From: Allofournierella massiliensis
GTDB lineage: Bacteria > Bacillota > Clostridia > Oscillospirales > Ruminococcaceae
Length of the DNA: 64,000 bases
Assembly: GCF_021531255.1 (NCBI RefSeq)
Contig: NZ_JAFBIO010000005.1
Coordinates: 1 to 64,000, forward strand
Reading direction: 5' to 3'
Below the pieces are notes generated by a model. The model did not search any database. It saw only the letters and a program-made list of their open reading frames with translations, and had not been told where the DNA came from. Positions 56,627 through 64,000 of the stretch are shown piece after piece (position 1 is the stretch's first letter; every line of letters begins with the position of its first letter). A program made the translations under genes and the position numbers.

Positions 56627-57679
56627 GTGGAAGAATATGGATTTGAGACCGGCCGCCTGGTAAGCCCCGAGGCGGAACCGGCAGATACGGAAGAAAACAG
56701 CCTTCGCCCCCGCACCCTGGAAGAATATGTGGGGCAGGAGAAGGTCAAGGAAAACCTGCGGATCTATCTGGAAGCCGCCAAGCGCCGGGGCGAGGCCATG
56801 GATCACATCCTGCTTTACGGCCCTCCGGGCCTGGGCAAGACCACCCTGGCCGGCATCGTGGCCCAGGAGATGGGGGTGCAGATCCGGGTGACCAGCGGCC
56901 CCGCCATTGAAAAGCCGGGGGATCTGGCTGCCCTGCTCACCAACCTGCAGGAGGGGGATATCCTTTTTATCGACGAGATCCATCGGCTCTCCCGCCAGGT
57001 GGAGGAGGTGCTCTACCCGGCCCTGGAGGATTTTGCCCTGGATATCATGATCGGCAAGGGCCCCTCGGCCCAGAGCATCCGGATCAACCTGCCCCGGTTC
57101 ACCCTGATCGGGGCCACCACCCGGGCCGGCCAGATGACCAACCCTCTGCGGGACCGGTTCGGGGTGCTGCTCAAGCTGGAACTGTACAGCCCCGACGAGC
57201 TGGCCCGGATCATCCGGCGCAGCGCGGGCATCCTGGCCCAGCCCTGCACCCCCGAGGGCGCCTATGAGCTGGCCAAATGCAGCCGGGGTACCCCCCGTGT
57301 GGCCAACCGGCTGCTCAAGCGGGTGCGGGACTTTGCCCAGGTGCTGGGGGACGGCACCATCGACGAAAAGACCGCCCAGGTGGCCCTCAAGCGGATGGAC
57401 ATTGACGGGCTGGGGCTGGACGAGATGGACCGGAGCGTGCTGCGGGCCATCATCGAGCTGTACGGGGGCGGCCCGGTGGGGCTGGATACCCTGGCCGCCG
57501 CCCTGGGCGAGGAGGCCGTCACCCTGGAGGATGTGTGCGAGCCCTATCTGATGCAGATGGGCTTCCTTACCCGCACCCCCCGGGGCCGGTGCGTCACCCG
57601 GCTGGCCTACCGGCATCTGGGCATGACGCCCCCCGAAGAGGCAAGCCGGGAGGATGACGGCCAGCAGAGCTTTCTGTAA
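56627..57679 (+). CDS. ruvB: Holliday junction branch-migration ATPase RuvB
   Basis: 350 residues from a GTG at 56627 (AAGGAAAGAGG upstream). AAA+ motifs: Walker [10 protein letters not shown], Walker [11 protein letters not shown], sensor I A-T-T-R-A-G and the [12 protein letters not shown] sensor II stretch. The winged-helix C-terminus (about 265-340) is complete and ends with a short acidic tail. Last gene of ruvCAB. Confidence 0.96.
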   Translation: MEEYGFETGRLVSPEAEPADTEENSLRPRTLEEYVGQEKVKENLRIYLEAAKRRGEAMDHILLYGPPGLGKTTLAGIVAQEMGVQIRVTSGPAIEKPGDLAALLTNLQEGDILFIDEIHRLSRQVEEVLYPALEDFALDIMIGKGPSAQSIRINLPRFTLIGATTRAGQMTNPLRDRFGVLLKLELYSPDELARIIRRSAGILAQPCTPEGAYELAKCSRGTPRVANRLLKRVRDFAQVLGDGTIDEKTAQVALKRMDIDGLGLDEMDRSVLRAIIELYGGGPVGLDTLAAALGEEAVTLEDVCEPYLMQMGFLTRTPRGRCVTRLAYRHLGMTPPEEASREDDGQQSFL

Positions 57680-57769
57680 GCCTGCAAGGGACCAAAAGAT
57701 TCAGGATCGGCAAAGCGCCCCGGCCATGGGCTCAAGGGCGCCGGAAAATAAAAATTCACATTTTGACAC

Positions 57770-57797
57770 TTGTTTTTAAAGCCGGGCCGCATACAAT
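57770..57797 (+). promoter_or_regulatory. Possible promoter of the glmM cluster
   Basis: TTGTTT (57770-57775), 16 bases, TACAAT (57792-57797). A TTGACA at 57763-57768 is also near but gives a 23-base spacer. Confidence 0.45.
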
Positions 57798-57853
57798 GAA
57801 ACCATACTGCCCTTCGGGGCAAAAGCGGCAGGGCGCAAGAAGGAGAGATCGTT

Positions 57854-59215
57854 ATGGGAAAACTGTTTGGTACCGACGGCATCCGCGGTGTGGCGGGGCA
57901 GGATCTGACCTGTGAGCTGGCCATGAAACTGGGCCGGGCGGCTGCGGCCGTCCTCACCGAAAAAACCGGCCACAAGCCCCGGATCCTCATCGGCAAGGAT
58001 ACCCGGATCTCCGGCGACATGCTGGAATGCGCCCTGGCTGCCGGCCTGACCAGCGTGGGGGCGGATGTGGAGCTGCTGGGCGTGGTGCCCACCCCCGCCG
58101 TGGCCCATCTGGTGCAGAAGTACGGGGCCGACGCGGGCGCGGTGATTTCGGCCAGCCATAACCCCATGGAATTCAACGGCATCAAGATCTTCCGGGGAGA
58201 CGGCTTCAAGCTGCCGGATGAGGTGGAAAATCTCATCGAGGCCCATATGCAGGCCGAAAACCCCGACCAGGAGCTGGCCGTGGGCAGCGGCGTGGGCCGG
58301 GTGATCTACCGCCAGGGCGCCGTGGAAGACTATGTGGAATATCTCTATGAACACATCGGGGCCGACCTTACCGGCCTGCGGGTGCTTTTTGACTGCGCCA
58401 ACGGCGCCTCGGCCCAGGTGGCCAAAAAGCTTTTCCCCCGGCTGGGCTGCCAGTGCGATTTTGTGGGGGCCGAGCCGGACGGCGTGAACATCAACCGGGA
58501 CTGCGGCTCCACCCATCTGGATAAGCTGGAAAAACTGGTGGTAGAGGGCGGCTATGACTGCGGCATCGCCTTTGACGGAGACGCCGACCGGTGCCTGGCC
58601 TGCGACGAAAAGGGCAATGAGATGGACGGCGACAAGATCATCGCCCTGCTGGCCTGCGATATGCAGCAGCGGGGCCGGCTGGATCAGGATACCGCCGTGG
58701 TCACCGTCATGTCCAACCTGGGCTTCATGAAGTATATGGAGGCCATGGGGGTCAAGACCGCCCGCACCGCCGTGGGCGACCGGTATGTGCTGGAAGAGAT
58801 GCGGGCCAAGGGCTACGCCATCGGCGGCGAGCAGAGCGGCCATGTGATTCTTCTGCACCATTCCACCACCGGCGACGGTGAGCTCACCGCCGGCAAGGTG
58901 CTGGCCCTGCTGGCCCGCAAGAAGTGCAAGATGAGCCAGCTGAACAGCTGCTTTGACAAATTCCCCCAGGTGCTCATCAACGTGCGGGCCAACGCGGCCC
59001 AGAAATCGGCCTATAAAGAGGACGAATGGCTGATGGGCTTTATCGACAACGAACAGCAGAAGCTGATGGGCATGGGCCGGGTGCTGGTGCGGGTCTCGGG
59101 CACCGAGCCCCTCATCCGGGTCATGGTGGAAGGCCAGGACCAGCAGGCCATCGAGGCCAGCGCCCGGCGGATCGCCGGGATGATCGACAAGCGGATCATC
59201 CATCCCACCCTGTAA
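57854..59215 (+). CDS. glmM: Phosphoglucosamine mutase
   Basis: 453 residues. Opening L-F-G-T-D-G-I-R-G is the family mark. Phospho-serine loop I-S-A-S-H-N-P-M-E puts the active serine at residue 101; metal loop D-G-D-A-D-R-C; sugar loop G-G-E-Q-S-G-H. It converts glucosamine-6-phosphate to glucosamine-1-phosphate for peptidoglycan. AAGGAGAGATCGTT precedes the ATG. It heads a tight cluster of six plus-strand genes up to 63478. Confidence 0.96.
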   Translation: MGKLFGTDGIRGVAGQDLTCELAMKLGRAAAAVLTEKTGHKPRILIGKDTRISGDMLECALAAGLTSVGADVELLGVVPTPAVAHLVQKYGADAGAVISASHNPMEFNGIKIFRGDGFKLPDEVENLIEAHMQAENPDQELAVGSGVGRVIYRQGAVEDYVEYLYEHIGADLTGLRVLFDCANGASAQVAKKLFPRLGCQCDFVGAEPDGVNINRDCGSTHLDKLEKLVVEGGYDCGIAFDGDADRCLACDEKGNEMDGDKIIALLACDMQQRGRLDQDTAVVTVMSNLGFMKYMEAMGVKTARTAVGDRYVLEEMRAKGYAIGGEQSGHVILLHHSTTGDGELTAGKVLALLARKKCKMSQLNSCFDKFPQVLINVRANAAQKSAYKEDEWLMGFIDNEQQKLMGMGRVLVRVSGTEPLIRVMVEGQDQQAIEASARRIAGMIDKRIIHPTL

Positions 59216-59233
59216 TAGAGAAAAGGAAACGCC

Positions 59234-60100
59234 ATGCGAAGCGCAGATCAATGGAAGGATTATGAGCTCATCGACGCCACCGGCGGCAACCGGCTGGAGC
59301 GATGGGGCGAGACCATCCTGGTGCGGCCTGACCCCCAGGTGGTCTGGAAGAATGAGCCGGTCTCGCCCCTGTGGCGCCGGGCCGACGCGGTCTACCACCG
59401 TTCCAGCAAGGGGGGCGGCAGCTGGGAATACCGGCGCCCCCTGCCCCAGAAGTGGAAGATCGGCTATGGGGCCCTCAAGCTGGTGGTCAGCCCTACTGGC
59501 TTCAAGCACACCGGGGTGTTCCCCGAGCAGGCGGTCAACTGGGATTGGTATGCCCGCAAGATCGCTGCTGCCGGCCGCCCGGTGAAGATCCTGAACCTGT
59601 TCGGCTACACTGGCGGCGCCACCCTGGCCTGCGCCGCGGCGGGCGCCCAGGTCTGCCATGTGGATGCCTCCAAGGGCATTGTGGCCTGGGCAAGAGAGAA
59701 TGCCGCCGCCAGCGCCCTGGCCGATAAGCCCATCCGCTGGATCGTGGACGACTGCGCCAAGTTCGTGGCCCGGGAACAGCGCCGGGGCAGCCTGTACGAC
59801 GGCATCATCATGGACCCGCCCAGCTATGGCCGGGGCCCGGGGGGCGAGGTCTGGAAGCTGGAAGACAATATCTATGACCTGATCGCCCTCTGCGCGGGGG
59901 TGCTCAGCAAGCAGCCGCTTTTTGTGGCGGTGAACAGCTATACCACCGGCCTCAGCCCGGCGGTGATGGAATATATCCTGAAAACCACCCTCTGCGGCAG
60001 GTATGGCGGGCGCACCAGCTGCGACGAGATCGGGCTGCCGGTGAGCGCCACCGAGGGCGTGGTGCCCTGCGGGGCCACCGCCCTCTGGGAAGAAGAGTAA
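59234..60100 (+). CDS. Class I SAM-dependent methyltransferase, RlmI/RlmL-like
   Basis: 288 residues. The SAM-binding loop I-L-N-L-F-G-Y-T-G-G-A-T (about 117-128), V-D-A-S-K-G-I-V-A-W-A-R-E-N and catalytic M-D-P-P-S-Y-G-R-G (about 195-203) match the rRNA cytosine-5 methyltransferase relatives that lack a PUA domain. It probably methylates rRNA or tRNA; the exact target is unknown. Start ATG at 59234 is 18 bases after the glmM stop and follows AAAAGGAAAC. Confidence 0.92.
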   Translation: MRSADQWKDYELIDATGGNRLERWGETILVRPDPQVVWKNEPVSPLWRRADAVYHRSSKGGGSWEYRRPLPQKWKIGYGALKLVVSPTGFKHTGVFPEQAVNWDWYARKIAAAGRPVKILNLFGYTGGATLACAAAGAQVCHVDASKGIVAWARENAAASALADKPIRWIVDDCAKFVAREQRRGSLYDGIIMDPPSYGRGPGGEVWKLEDNIYDLIALCAGVLSKQPLFVAVNSYTTGLSPAVMEYILKTTLCGRYGGRTSCDEIGLPVSATEGVVPCGATALWEEE

Positions 60101-60116
60101 AAAAGGGAAGGCTTAA

Positions 60117-60971
60117 ATGGAAAACGAGAGGAACGATACCGCCATGATCCAGGCGGATCAGGTGCGGTTCCGGTACGACCCCCACAAGAAAAAATACGCA
60201 GTGGACGGCGCCAGCCTTCAGATCCGCAAGGGCGAATTCGTGGCGGTGCTGGGGGCCAACGGGTGCGGCAAATCCACCCTGGCCAAGCATTTCAACGCCA
60301 TCCTTCTGCCCGAGAGCGGCACCGTCACGGTGGAGGGCATTCCCACCACCCAGGAAGACAAGGTCTATGACATCCGCCAGAAGGTGGGCATGGTATTCCA
60401 GAACCCGGATAACCAGATCGTGGCCACCGTGGTGGAAGAGGACGTGGCTTTTGCCCTGGAAAACCTGGGCGTACCCCCTGCCGAGATCCGCAGCCGGGTG
60501 GATGAAGCCATGGAGATGACCGGCATTTACAAGCACCGGCTCAAGGGCCCCCACAAGCTGTCGGGCGGCCAGAAGCAGCGGGTGGCCATTGCCGGCGTGA
60601 TCGCCATGCGGCCGGACTGCCTGGTGCTGGATGAATCCACCGCCATGCTGGACCCCCGGGGCCGGGAGACGGTGATGAACACCATCCGCCGGCTCAACCG
60701 GGAATACGGCATCACGGTGGTGGCCATCACCCACTATATGGAAGAAGCCGCCCAGGCCGACCGGGTAGTGGTGATGAGCGGCGGTAAGATCGTGATGGAG
60801 GGCACCCCCAAAGAGGTGTTCAGCCAGACCGAGAAGGTGCGTGCCCTGCGGCTGGATGTGCCCCAGGCGGCGGAACTGCGGGATGAGCTGGTCAAGGCCG
60901 GCGTGCCCATGCCCGAGGGGATCATCGACGAAGAGGAATGCGCCCAGGCGCTGTATGAACTTTTGAAATAA
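60117..60971 (+). CDS. ecfA1: Energy-coupling factor transporter ATPase EcfA1
   Basis: 284 residues. ABC ATPase motifs: Walker A G-A-N-G-C-G-K-S-T, Q-loop F-Q-N-P-D-N-Q-I, signature L-S-G-G-Q-K-Q-R-V and Walker B C-L-V-L-D-E-S-T-A-M-L-D. The D-E-S (not D-E-P) after Walker B is typical of EcfA1. It pairs with EcfA2 and EcfT to power uptake of vitamins by separate S-components. No S-component gene lies here, so this is a shared group II ECF module. GGGAAGG lies before the ATG. Confidence 0.95.
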   Translation: MENERNDTAMIQADQVRFRYDPHKKKYAVDGASLQIRKGEFVAVLGANGCGKSTLAKHFNAILLPESGTVTVEGIPTTQEDKVYDIRQKVGMVFQNPDNQIVATVVEEDVAFALENLGVPPAEIRSRVDEAMEMTGIYKHRLKGPHKLSGGQKQRVAIAGVIAMRPDCLVLDESTAMLDPRGRETVMNTIRRLNREYGITVVAITHYMEEAAQADRVVVMSGGKIVMEGTPKEVFSQTEKVRALRLDVPQAAELRDELVKAGVPMPEGIIDEEECAQALYELLK

Positions 60972-61032
60972 CCAGAAGTCAGGAGGGCCACGGCCTGGGG
61001 GCCGGGCCCATCCGGAAAAACGAGGAAGCAAT

Positions 61033-61902
61033 ATGGCAGCAATCATCAAGGTGGAGCATCTCACCCATATCTACGGGGAGGGGATGCCCGACGCCACCAC
61101 CGCCCTGGAAGATGTGAGCTTCGAGGTGGAGAAGGGGGAATTCCTGGGTGTCATCGGTTCCACCGGCAGCGGGAAATCCACCCTTATCAGTCATTTCAAC
61201 GGGATTTTAAAGCCCACCCGGGGCAAGATCTATCTGGACGGCAAGGATATCTGGGCCGAACCGGATAAGATCCGGCAGGTGCGCTTTGCGGTGGGCATGG
61301 TGCAGCAGTACCCGGAATACCAGCTTTTTGAGGAGACGGTGGCCAAGGATATCGCCTTCGGCCCCCGGAACATGGGCCTGCCCGAGGAGGAGATCGGGGA
61401 AAGAGTCCGCCGTTCGGCCAAATTCTGCGGCCTGAGCGAGGATCTGCTGGAGCACAGCCCCTTTGAGCTCTCCGGCGGTCAGAAGCGCCGGGCCGCCATT
61501 GCGGGGGTCATGGCCATGAATCCCCGGGTGCTGGTGCTGGACGAGCCCGCCGCCGGGCTGGACCCGGAGGGCCGGGATACCATCCTTTCCCAGATCAAGC
61601 AGTATCACAAGGCCACCGGGGTCACGGTGCTGCTGGTGAGCCATTCCATGGAAGATATCGCCAAATATGCCGACCGGGTGCTGGTGATGGACCAGCACCG
61701 CATCGCCATGCTGGACGAGGTGGCCAAGGTGTTTGCCCGGGCGGATGAATTGCTGGAGCTGGGGCTCAGCGTGCCCCAGGTGACCAAGATCTTTCTGCGG
61801 CTGCGCCAGATGGGGCTGGAGATCCCCACCGACGTGTACACCGTGCCCTATGCGGTCAAGACCATTCAGGAGGCGCTGGCCGCCAAAAAGGAGGTGGGCT
61901 GA
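61033..61902 (+). CDS. ecfA2: Energy-coupling factor transporter ATPase EcfA2
   Basis: 289 residues. Walker A G-S-T-G-S-G-K-S-T, Q-loop V-Q-Q-Y-P-E-Y-Q-L-F, signature L-S-G-G-Q-K-R-R and Walker B V-L-V-L-D-E-P-A-A-G-L-D. The pair of related but different ATPases in tandem is diagnostic of ECF modules. It starts 61 bases after ecfA1. The last base of its stop codon is the first of the ecfT start (TGATG). Confidence 0.95.
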   Translation: MAAIIKVEHLTHIYGEGMPDATTALEDVSFEVEKGEFLGVIGSTGSGKSTLISHFNGILKPTRGKIYLDGKDIWAEPDKIRQVRFAVGMVQQYPEYQLFEETVAKDIAFGPRNMGLPEEEIGERVRRSAKFCGLSEDLLEHSPFELSGGQKRRAAIAGVMAMNPRVLVLDEPAAGLDPEGRDTILSQIKQYHKATGVTVLLVSHSMEDIAKYADRVLVMDQHRIAMLDEVAKVFARADELLELGLSVPQVTKIFLRLRQMGLEIPTDVYTVPYAVKTIQEALAAKKEVG

Positions 61903-62717
61903 TGCTGCGGGATATCACCATCGGGCAACATTTTCCCGGCAATTCGGTGGTCCACAGGCTGGACCCCCGTTTGAAATTGCTGCTCACCATGGCCTATATC
62001 ATTATTCTGTTTGTGGCCTCCAACCCTTTGGGGCTGGTCATCAACATCCTGGTGCTGGGGGTGCTGTACGGGCTGAGCAAGATCCCTCTCAAGCTCATCC
62101 TCAAAAGCCTCAAGCCCATCATGCCCATCGTGTTTTTCACCGCCCTGCTCAACCTGTTCTTTATCACCGGTACCAGCGAGCCTCTGGTGCAGCTGGGCTT
62201 TTTGAAGATCTACCCGGAAGGCGTGCGCTATGCGGTGCTCATGGCGGTGCGGGTAGTGGCCCTGATCGCGGGCACCAGCCTGCTCACCTACACCACCAGC
62301 CCCATCAGCCTCACCGATGCCATTGAGCAGCTGCTGCGGCCCCTGGCCAAGCTCCACTTCCCGGTGCATGAGCTGGCCATGATGATGACCATTGCCCTGC
62401 GGTTCATCCCCACCCTCATTGAGGAGACCGACAAGATCATGAACGCCCAGAAGGCCCGGGGCGCCATGCTGGATTCCGGCACCCTCAAGGAGAGGATGCA
62501 TGCTCTGGTGCCCATCCTCATCCCCCTGTTCATCTCGGCCTTCCGCCGGGCGGACGAACTGGCCATGGCCATGGAGTGCCGCTGCTACCACGGGGGCGAG
62601 GGGCGCACCCGCCTGAAACAGCTGCGCTATGGCCGGCTGGATCTGGCCGCTGCCCTGGTTTCGGCCCTCTACTTTGTGCTGGTGCTGGCCACCCGGCTGG
62701 TGGCAAAAGGGTTCTGA
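61902..62717 (+). CDS. ecfT: Energy-coupling factor transporter transmembrane protein EcfT
   Basis: 271 residues with about five to six hydrophobic segments and the two cytoplasmic coupling helices carrying the A-x-G/A-R-G signatures: Q-K-A-R-G-A-M around 185 and a second, less standard motif A-M-A-M-E-C-R-C-Y. The N-terminal H-R-L-D-P-R-L-K-L-L is characteristic of EcfT. It forms the scaffold binding both ATPases and the vitamin-specific S-component. Confidence 0.95.
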   Translation: MLRDITIGQHFPGNSVVHRLDPRLKLLLTMAYIIILFVASNPLGLVINILVLGVLYGLSKIPLKLILKSLKPIMPIVFFTALLNLFFITGTSEPLVQLGFLKIYPEGVRYAVLMAVRVVALIAGTSLLTYTTSPISLTDAIEQLLRPLAKLHFPVHELAMMMTIALRFIPTLIEETDKIMNAQKARGAMLDSGTLKERMHALVPILIPLFISAFRRADELAMAMECRCYHGGEGRTRLKQLRYGRLDLAAALVSALYFVLVLATRLVAKGF

Positions 62718-62719
62718 AG

Positions 62720-63478
62720 ATGAATGTGCTGCTCACACTCAGTTTTAAAGGCGCCGTCTACCACGGCTTTCAGGTGCAGAAAAACGGAGTCACGGTGGCC
62801 GGCGTGTTCCAGGATGCCCTGGAAGGGCTGCTGGGCTTTCGGCCGGATATCAAGGGCTGCGGCCGCACCGACGCCGGGGTCCATGCCCTGAAATATGCCC
62901 TGAGTTTCCGGTGCGAGGGGCTGAGCCTGCCCCTGGAAAAACTGCCCCTGGCCCTGAATTTCCGGCTGCCGCCGGATATTCGGGTACTCAAGGCCCAGCC
63001 GGTGCCGGAGGATTTCCATGCCCGGTATTCCGCCCACTGGAAAACCTATTGCTATCATATCTGGAACAGCCCGGTGGAAAGCCCTTTTGAGGCGGAATAT
63101 TCCCACCGGGTCTCTCCGCCTTTGGACCTTGCGGCCATGGAAGAAATGGCGGCCCGGCTGAAAGGCCGGCATGATTTTGCCCCCTTCTGTTCGGCGGGTT
63201 CCTCGGTGGCCGAAAAAGGGGATACCGTGCGTACCCTGCGGGAATGCCGGGTGGAAAAACAGGGCAGCCGGGTGCTGCTCACCTTCACGGCGGATGGCTA
63301 CCTCTATAACATGGTGCGGATCTTGTCCGGCACCCTGGTGGAGGCGGGCCTGGGCAAACGGAGCCCCGAGAGCGTGGAGGAGATCTTCCGCCGGGGGCAG
63401 CGCAGCCTGGCCGGCCCCACCCTGCCCGCCAAGGGGCTGTTCCTGGTGGATGTGGAATATCCCGGCCTTGTGCTCTGA
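62720..63478 (+). CDS. truA: tRNA pseudouridine(38-40) synthase
   Basis: 252 residues from the ATG at 62720, two bases after the ecfT stop; ribosome site weak, so coupling to ecfT is likely. Catalytic D51 lies in G-C-G-R-T-D-A-G-V-H-A. The family order G-F-Q-V-Q-K near 20-25, Y-x-Y-H-I-W in the middle and F-x-A-D-G-Y-L-Y-N-M-V-R-I is complete. It modifies positions 38-40 in the tRNA anticodon arm. The ecfA1-ecfA2-ecfT-truA order is a common Firmicutes arrangement. Confidence 0.95.
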   Translation: MNVLLTLSFKGAVYHGFQVQKNGVTVAGVFQDALEGLLGFRPDIKGCGRTDAGVHALKYALSFRCEGLSLPLEKLPLALNFRLPPDIRVLKAQPVPEDFHARYSAHWKTYCYHIWNSPVESPFEAEYSHRVSPPLDLAAMEEMAARLKGRHDFAPFCSAGSSVAEKGDTVRTLRECRVEKQGSRVLLTFTADGYLYNMVRILSGTLVEAGLGKRSPESVEEIFRRGQRSLAGPTLPAKGLFLVDVEYPGLVL

Positions 63479-63528
63479 CATGATTTATACACTTCTGTAT
63501 GCTACAATACCCGAAAGGAGGGGACAAA

Positions 63529-64000
63529 ATGGAAGATGAACGGCTGCCCGGCGCTCAGCCGCCGGAGGGCGGCGACAGCGCCCCGCCGGACGACAGCCGG
63601 TGGGAAGAGGGGGATTCCCTCAACTTTTTGTCCGCTCCCCCTGCCGGCAGGCCGGCGGGCGAAGATTCCCGGCCGGTTCCCCCGGCCCGGCAGGAGCCCC
63701 CTAAAAAAAGCCCTGCCGGCGGCACGGCCCATCCCCAGCCCGGGGCGGAAACAGCCGGGGAAGAGCCCCCCGGCCCCCTCAAGACCAACCGGGTCATCCG
63801 GCTGGCCCAGGTGCGCCGGCGGCGGAATGCCCGGCGGCTGCGGATCCTGGTAGGGCTGACCCTGGCCCTCACCCTGGCCCTGGCCTGGGCCCTGGGCGCG
63901 CTGGCTCTCTCCCTGGGGGCCCTGTCCGACCTGGCCGACACGGTCCGCATCGGCCTGACCCCCGGCGAGGGTTTCCCGGTCAAGACCAATATCTCCCCCA
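63529..64000 (+). CDS. Single-pass membrane protein, DUF5711-like start, cut off at window end
   Basis: 157 codons up to the window edge from the ATG at 63529 (GGAGG eight bases upstream). A very acidic, proline-rich cytoplasmic part (1-85) is followed by an arginine-rich stretch (R-R-R-R-N-A-R-R), one hydrophobic membrane segment (about 107-127) and the start of an outside domain (G-E-G-F-P-V-K-T-N-I-S-P). This layout resembles DUF5711 proteins, which have a beta-propeller-like outer domain, but too little is present to be sure. A TACAAT at 63502-63507 may be a -10 box. Confidence 0.65.
   Translation, partial: MEDERLPGAQPPEGGDSAPPDDSRWEEGDSLNFLSAPPAGRPAGEDSRPVPPARQEPPKKSPAGGTAHPQPGAETAGEEPPGPLKTNRVIRLAQVRRRRNARRLRILVGLTLALTLALAWALGALALSLGALSDLADTVRIGLTPGEGFPVKTNISP

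Noticed and set aside
1-64000. CRISPR arrays, insertion sequences, prophage or integron
   Set aside because: No regularly spaced direct repeats, transposase, integrase or capsid-type frames were seen on either strand.

Overview
The window is 64 kb of GC-rich DNA, roughly 60% by eye, densely packed with bacterial genes. It reads as the chromosome of an anaerobic gut-type Clostridia member, most like the Oscillospiraceae/Ruminococcaceae (Faecalibacterium, Subdoligranulum or Gemmiger relatives). The basis is: AGGAGG ribosome sites and TTGACA/TATAAT promoters, a CIRCE operator, an A-type flavoprotein for oxygen protection, ECF transporter genes, a TAXI-type TRAP transporter, DUF1292 and DUF1847 proteins, BlaI/M56 regulation, and polyamine genes of the kind seen in gut Firmicutes. 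I saw no rRNA, tRNA, CRISPR array, insertion sequence or prophage, and I make no genus call.

Layout. 1-9.5 kb: a cut-off AI-2E-family permease and a nitroreductase, then a three-gene set made of a 1609-residue multidomain protein (HD, helical repeats, nucleotidyltransferase, GNAT-like and phosphoribosyltransferase-like parts), a lactate/malate-dehydrogenase-like protein and a flavodoxin-fold protein. I know of no described role for this set. 9.6-17.6 kb: a nitrogen block with a GlnK/GlnL-type two-component system, glutamate dehydrogenase and a TAXI-TRAP transporter with its DUF1850 partner. 17.8-25.5 kb: ferredoxin-type aldo/keto reductase, CIRCE-linked Hsp20, threonine ammonia-lyase, flavodiiron protein, AroD, CCA-adding enzyme, a tiny zinc-ribbon gene that appears to start with ATT, and a histidine phosphatase. 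25.5-32.3 kb: a 400-nt structured leader or RNA ending in a terminator, then a polyamine operon holding both the SpeD/SpeE and the carboxyspermidine routes. 32.4-43.1 kb: small regulators and membrane proteins, TauE/SafE permease, Na+/H+-type antiporter, HD protein, tadA, two SDRs, a GH25 lysozyme, a second AI-2E-family permease, and a LysR-controlled fumarylacetoacetase-like/SDR pair. 43.2-50 kb: a frameshifted DUF1292 gene, a YcxB-like gene without a stop codon at its expected end, DUF1847, a CNNM/CorC gene behind an acidic leader ORF with an embedded terminator, and DAHP synthase behind a Tyr-rich leader peptide and terminator, followed by DUF3783 and ApbE. 50-64 kb: a BlaI/M56 pair with twin operators, LysR-MATE, a D-Ala-D-Ala carboxypeptidase, ruvCAB, and a glmM-methyltransferase-ecfA1-ecfA2-ecfT-truA cluster, ending in a cut-off single-pass membrane protein.

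Regulation is the most striking theme. The sequence shows two leader-ORF-plus-terminator attenuators (aromatic amino acids; probably Mg2+ or another translation signal), a terminator-ended leader before the polyamine genes, a CIRCE site, paired BlaI-type operators, a LysR-type palindrome, and a repeat-rich leader before gdhA. Many convergent gene pairs share bidirectional intrinsic terminators.
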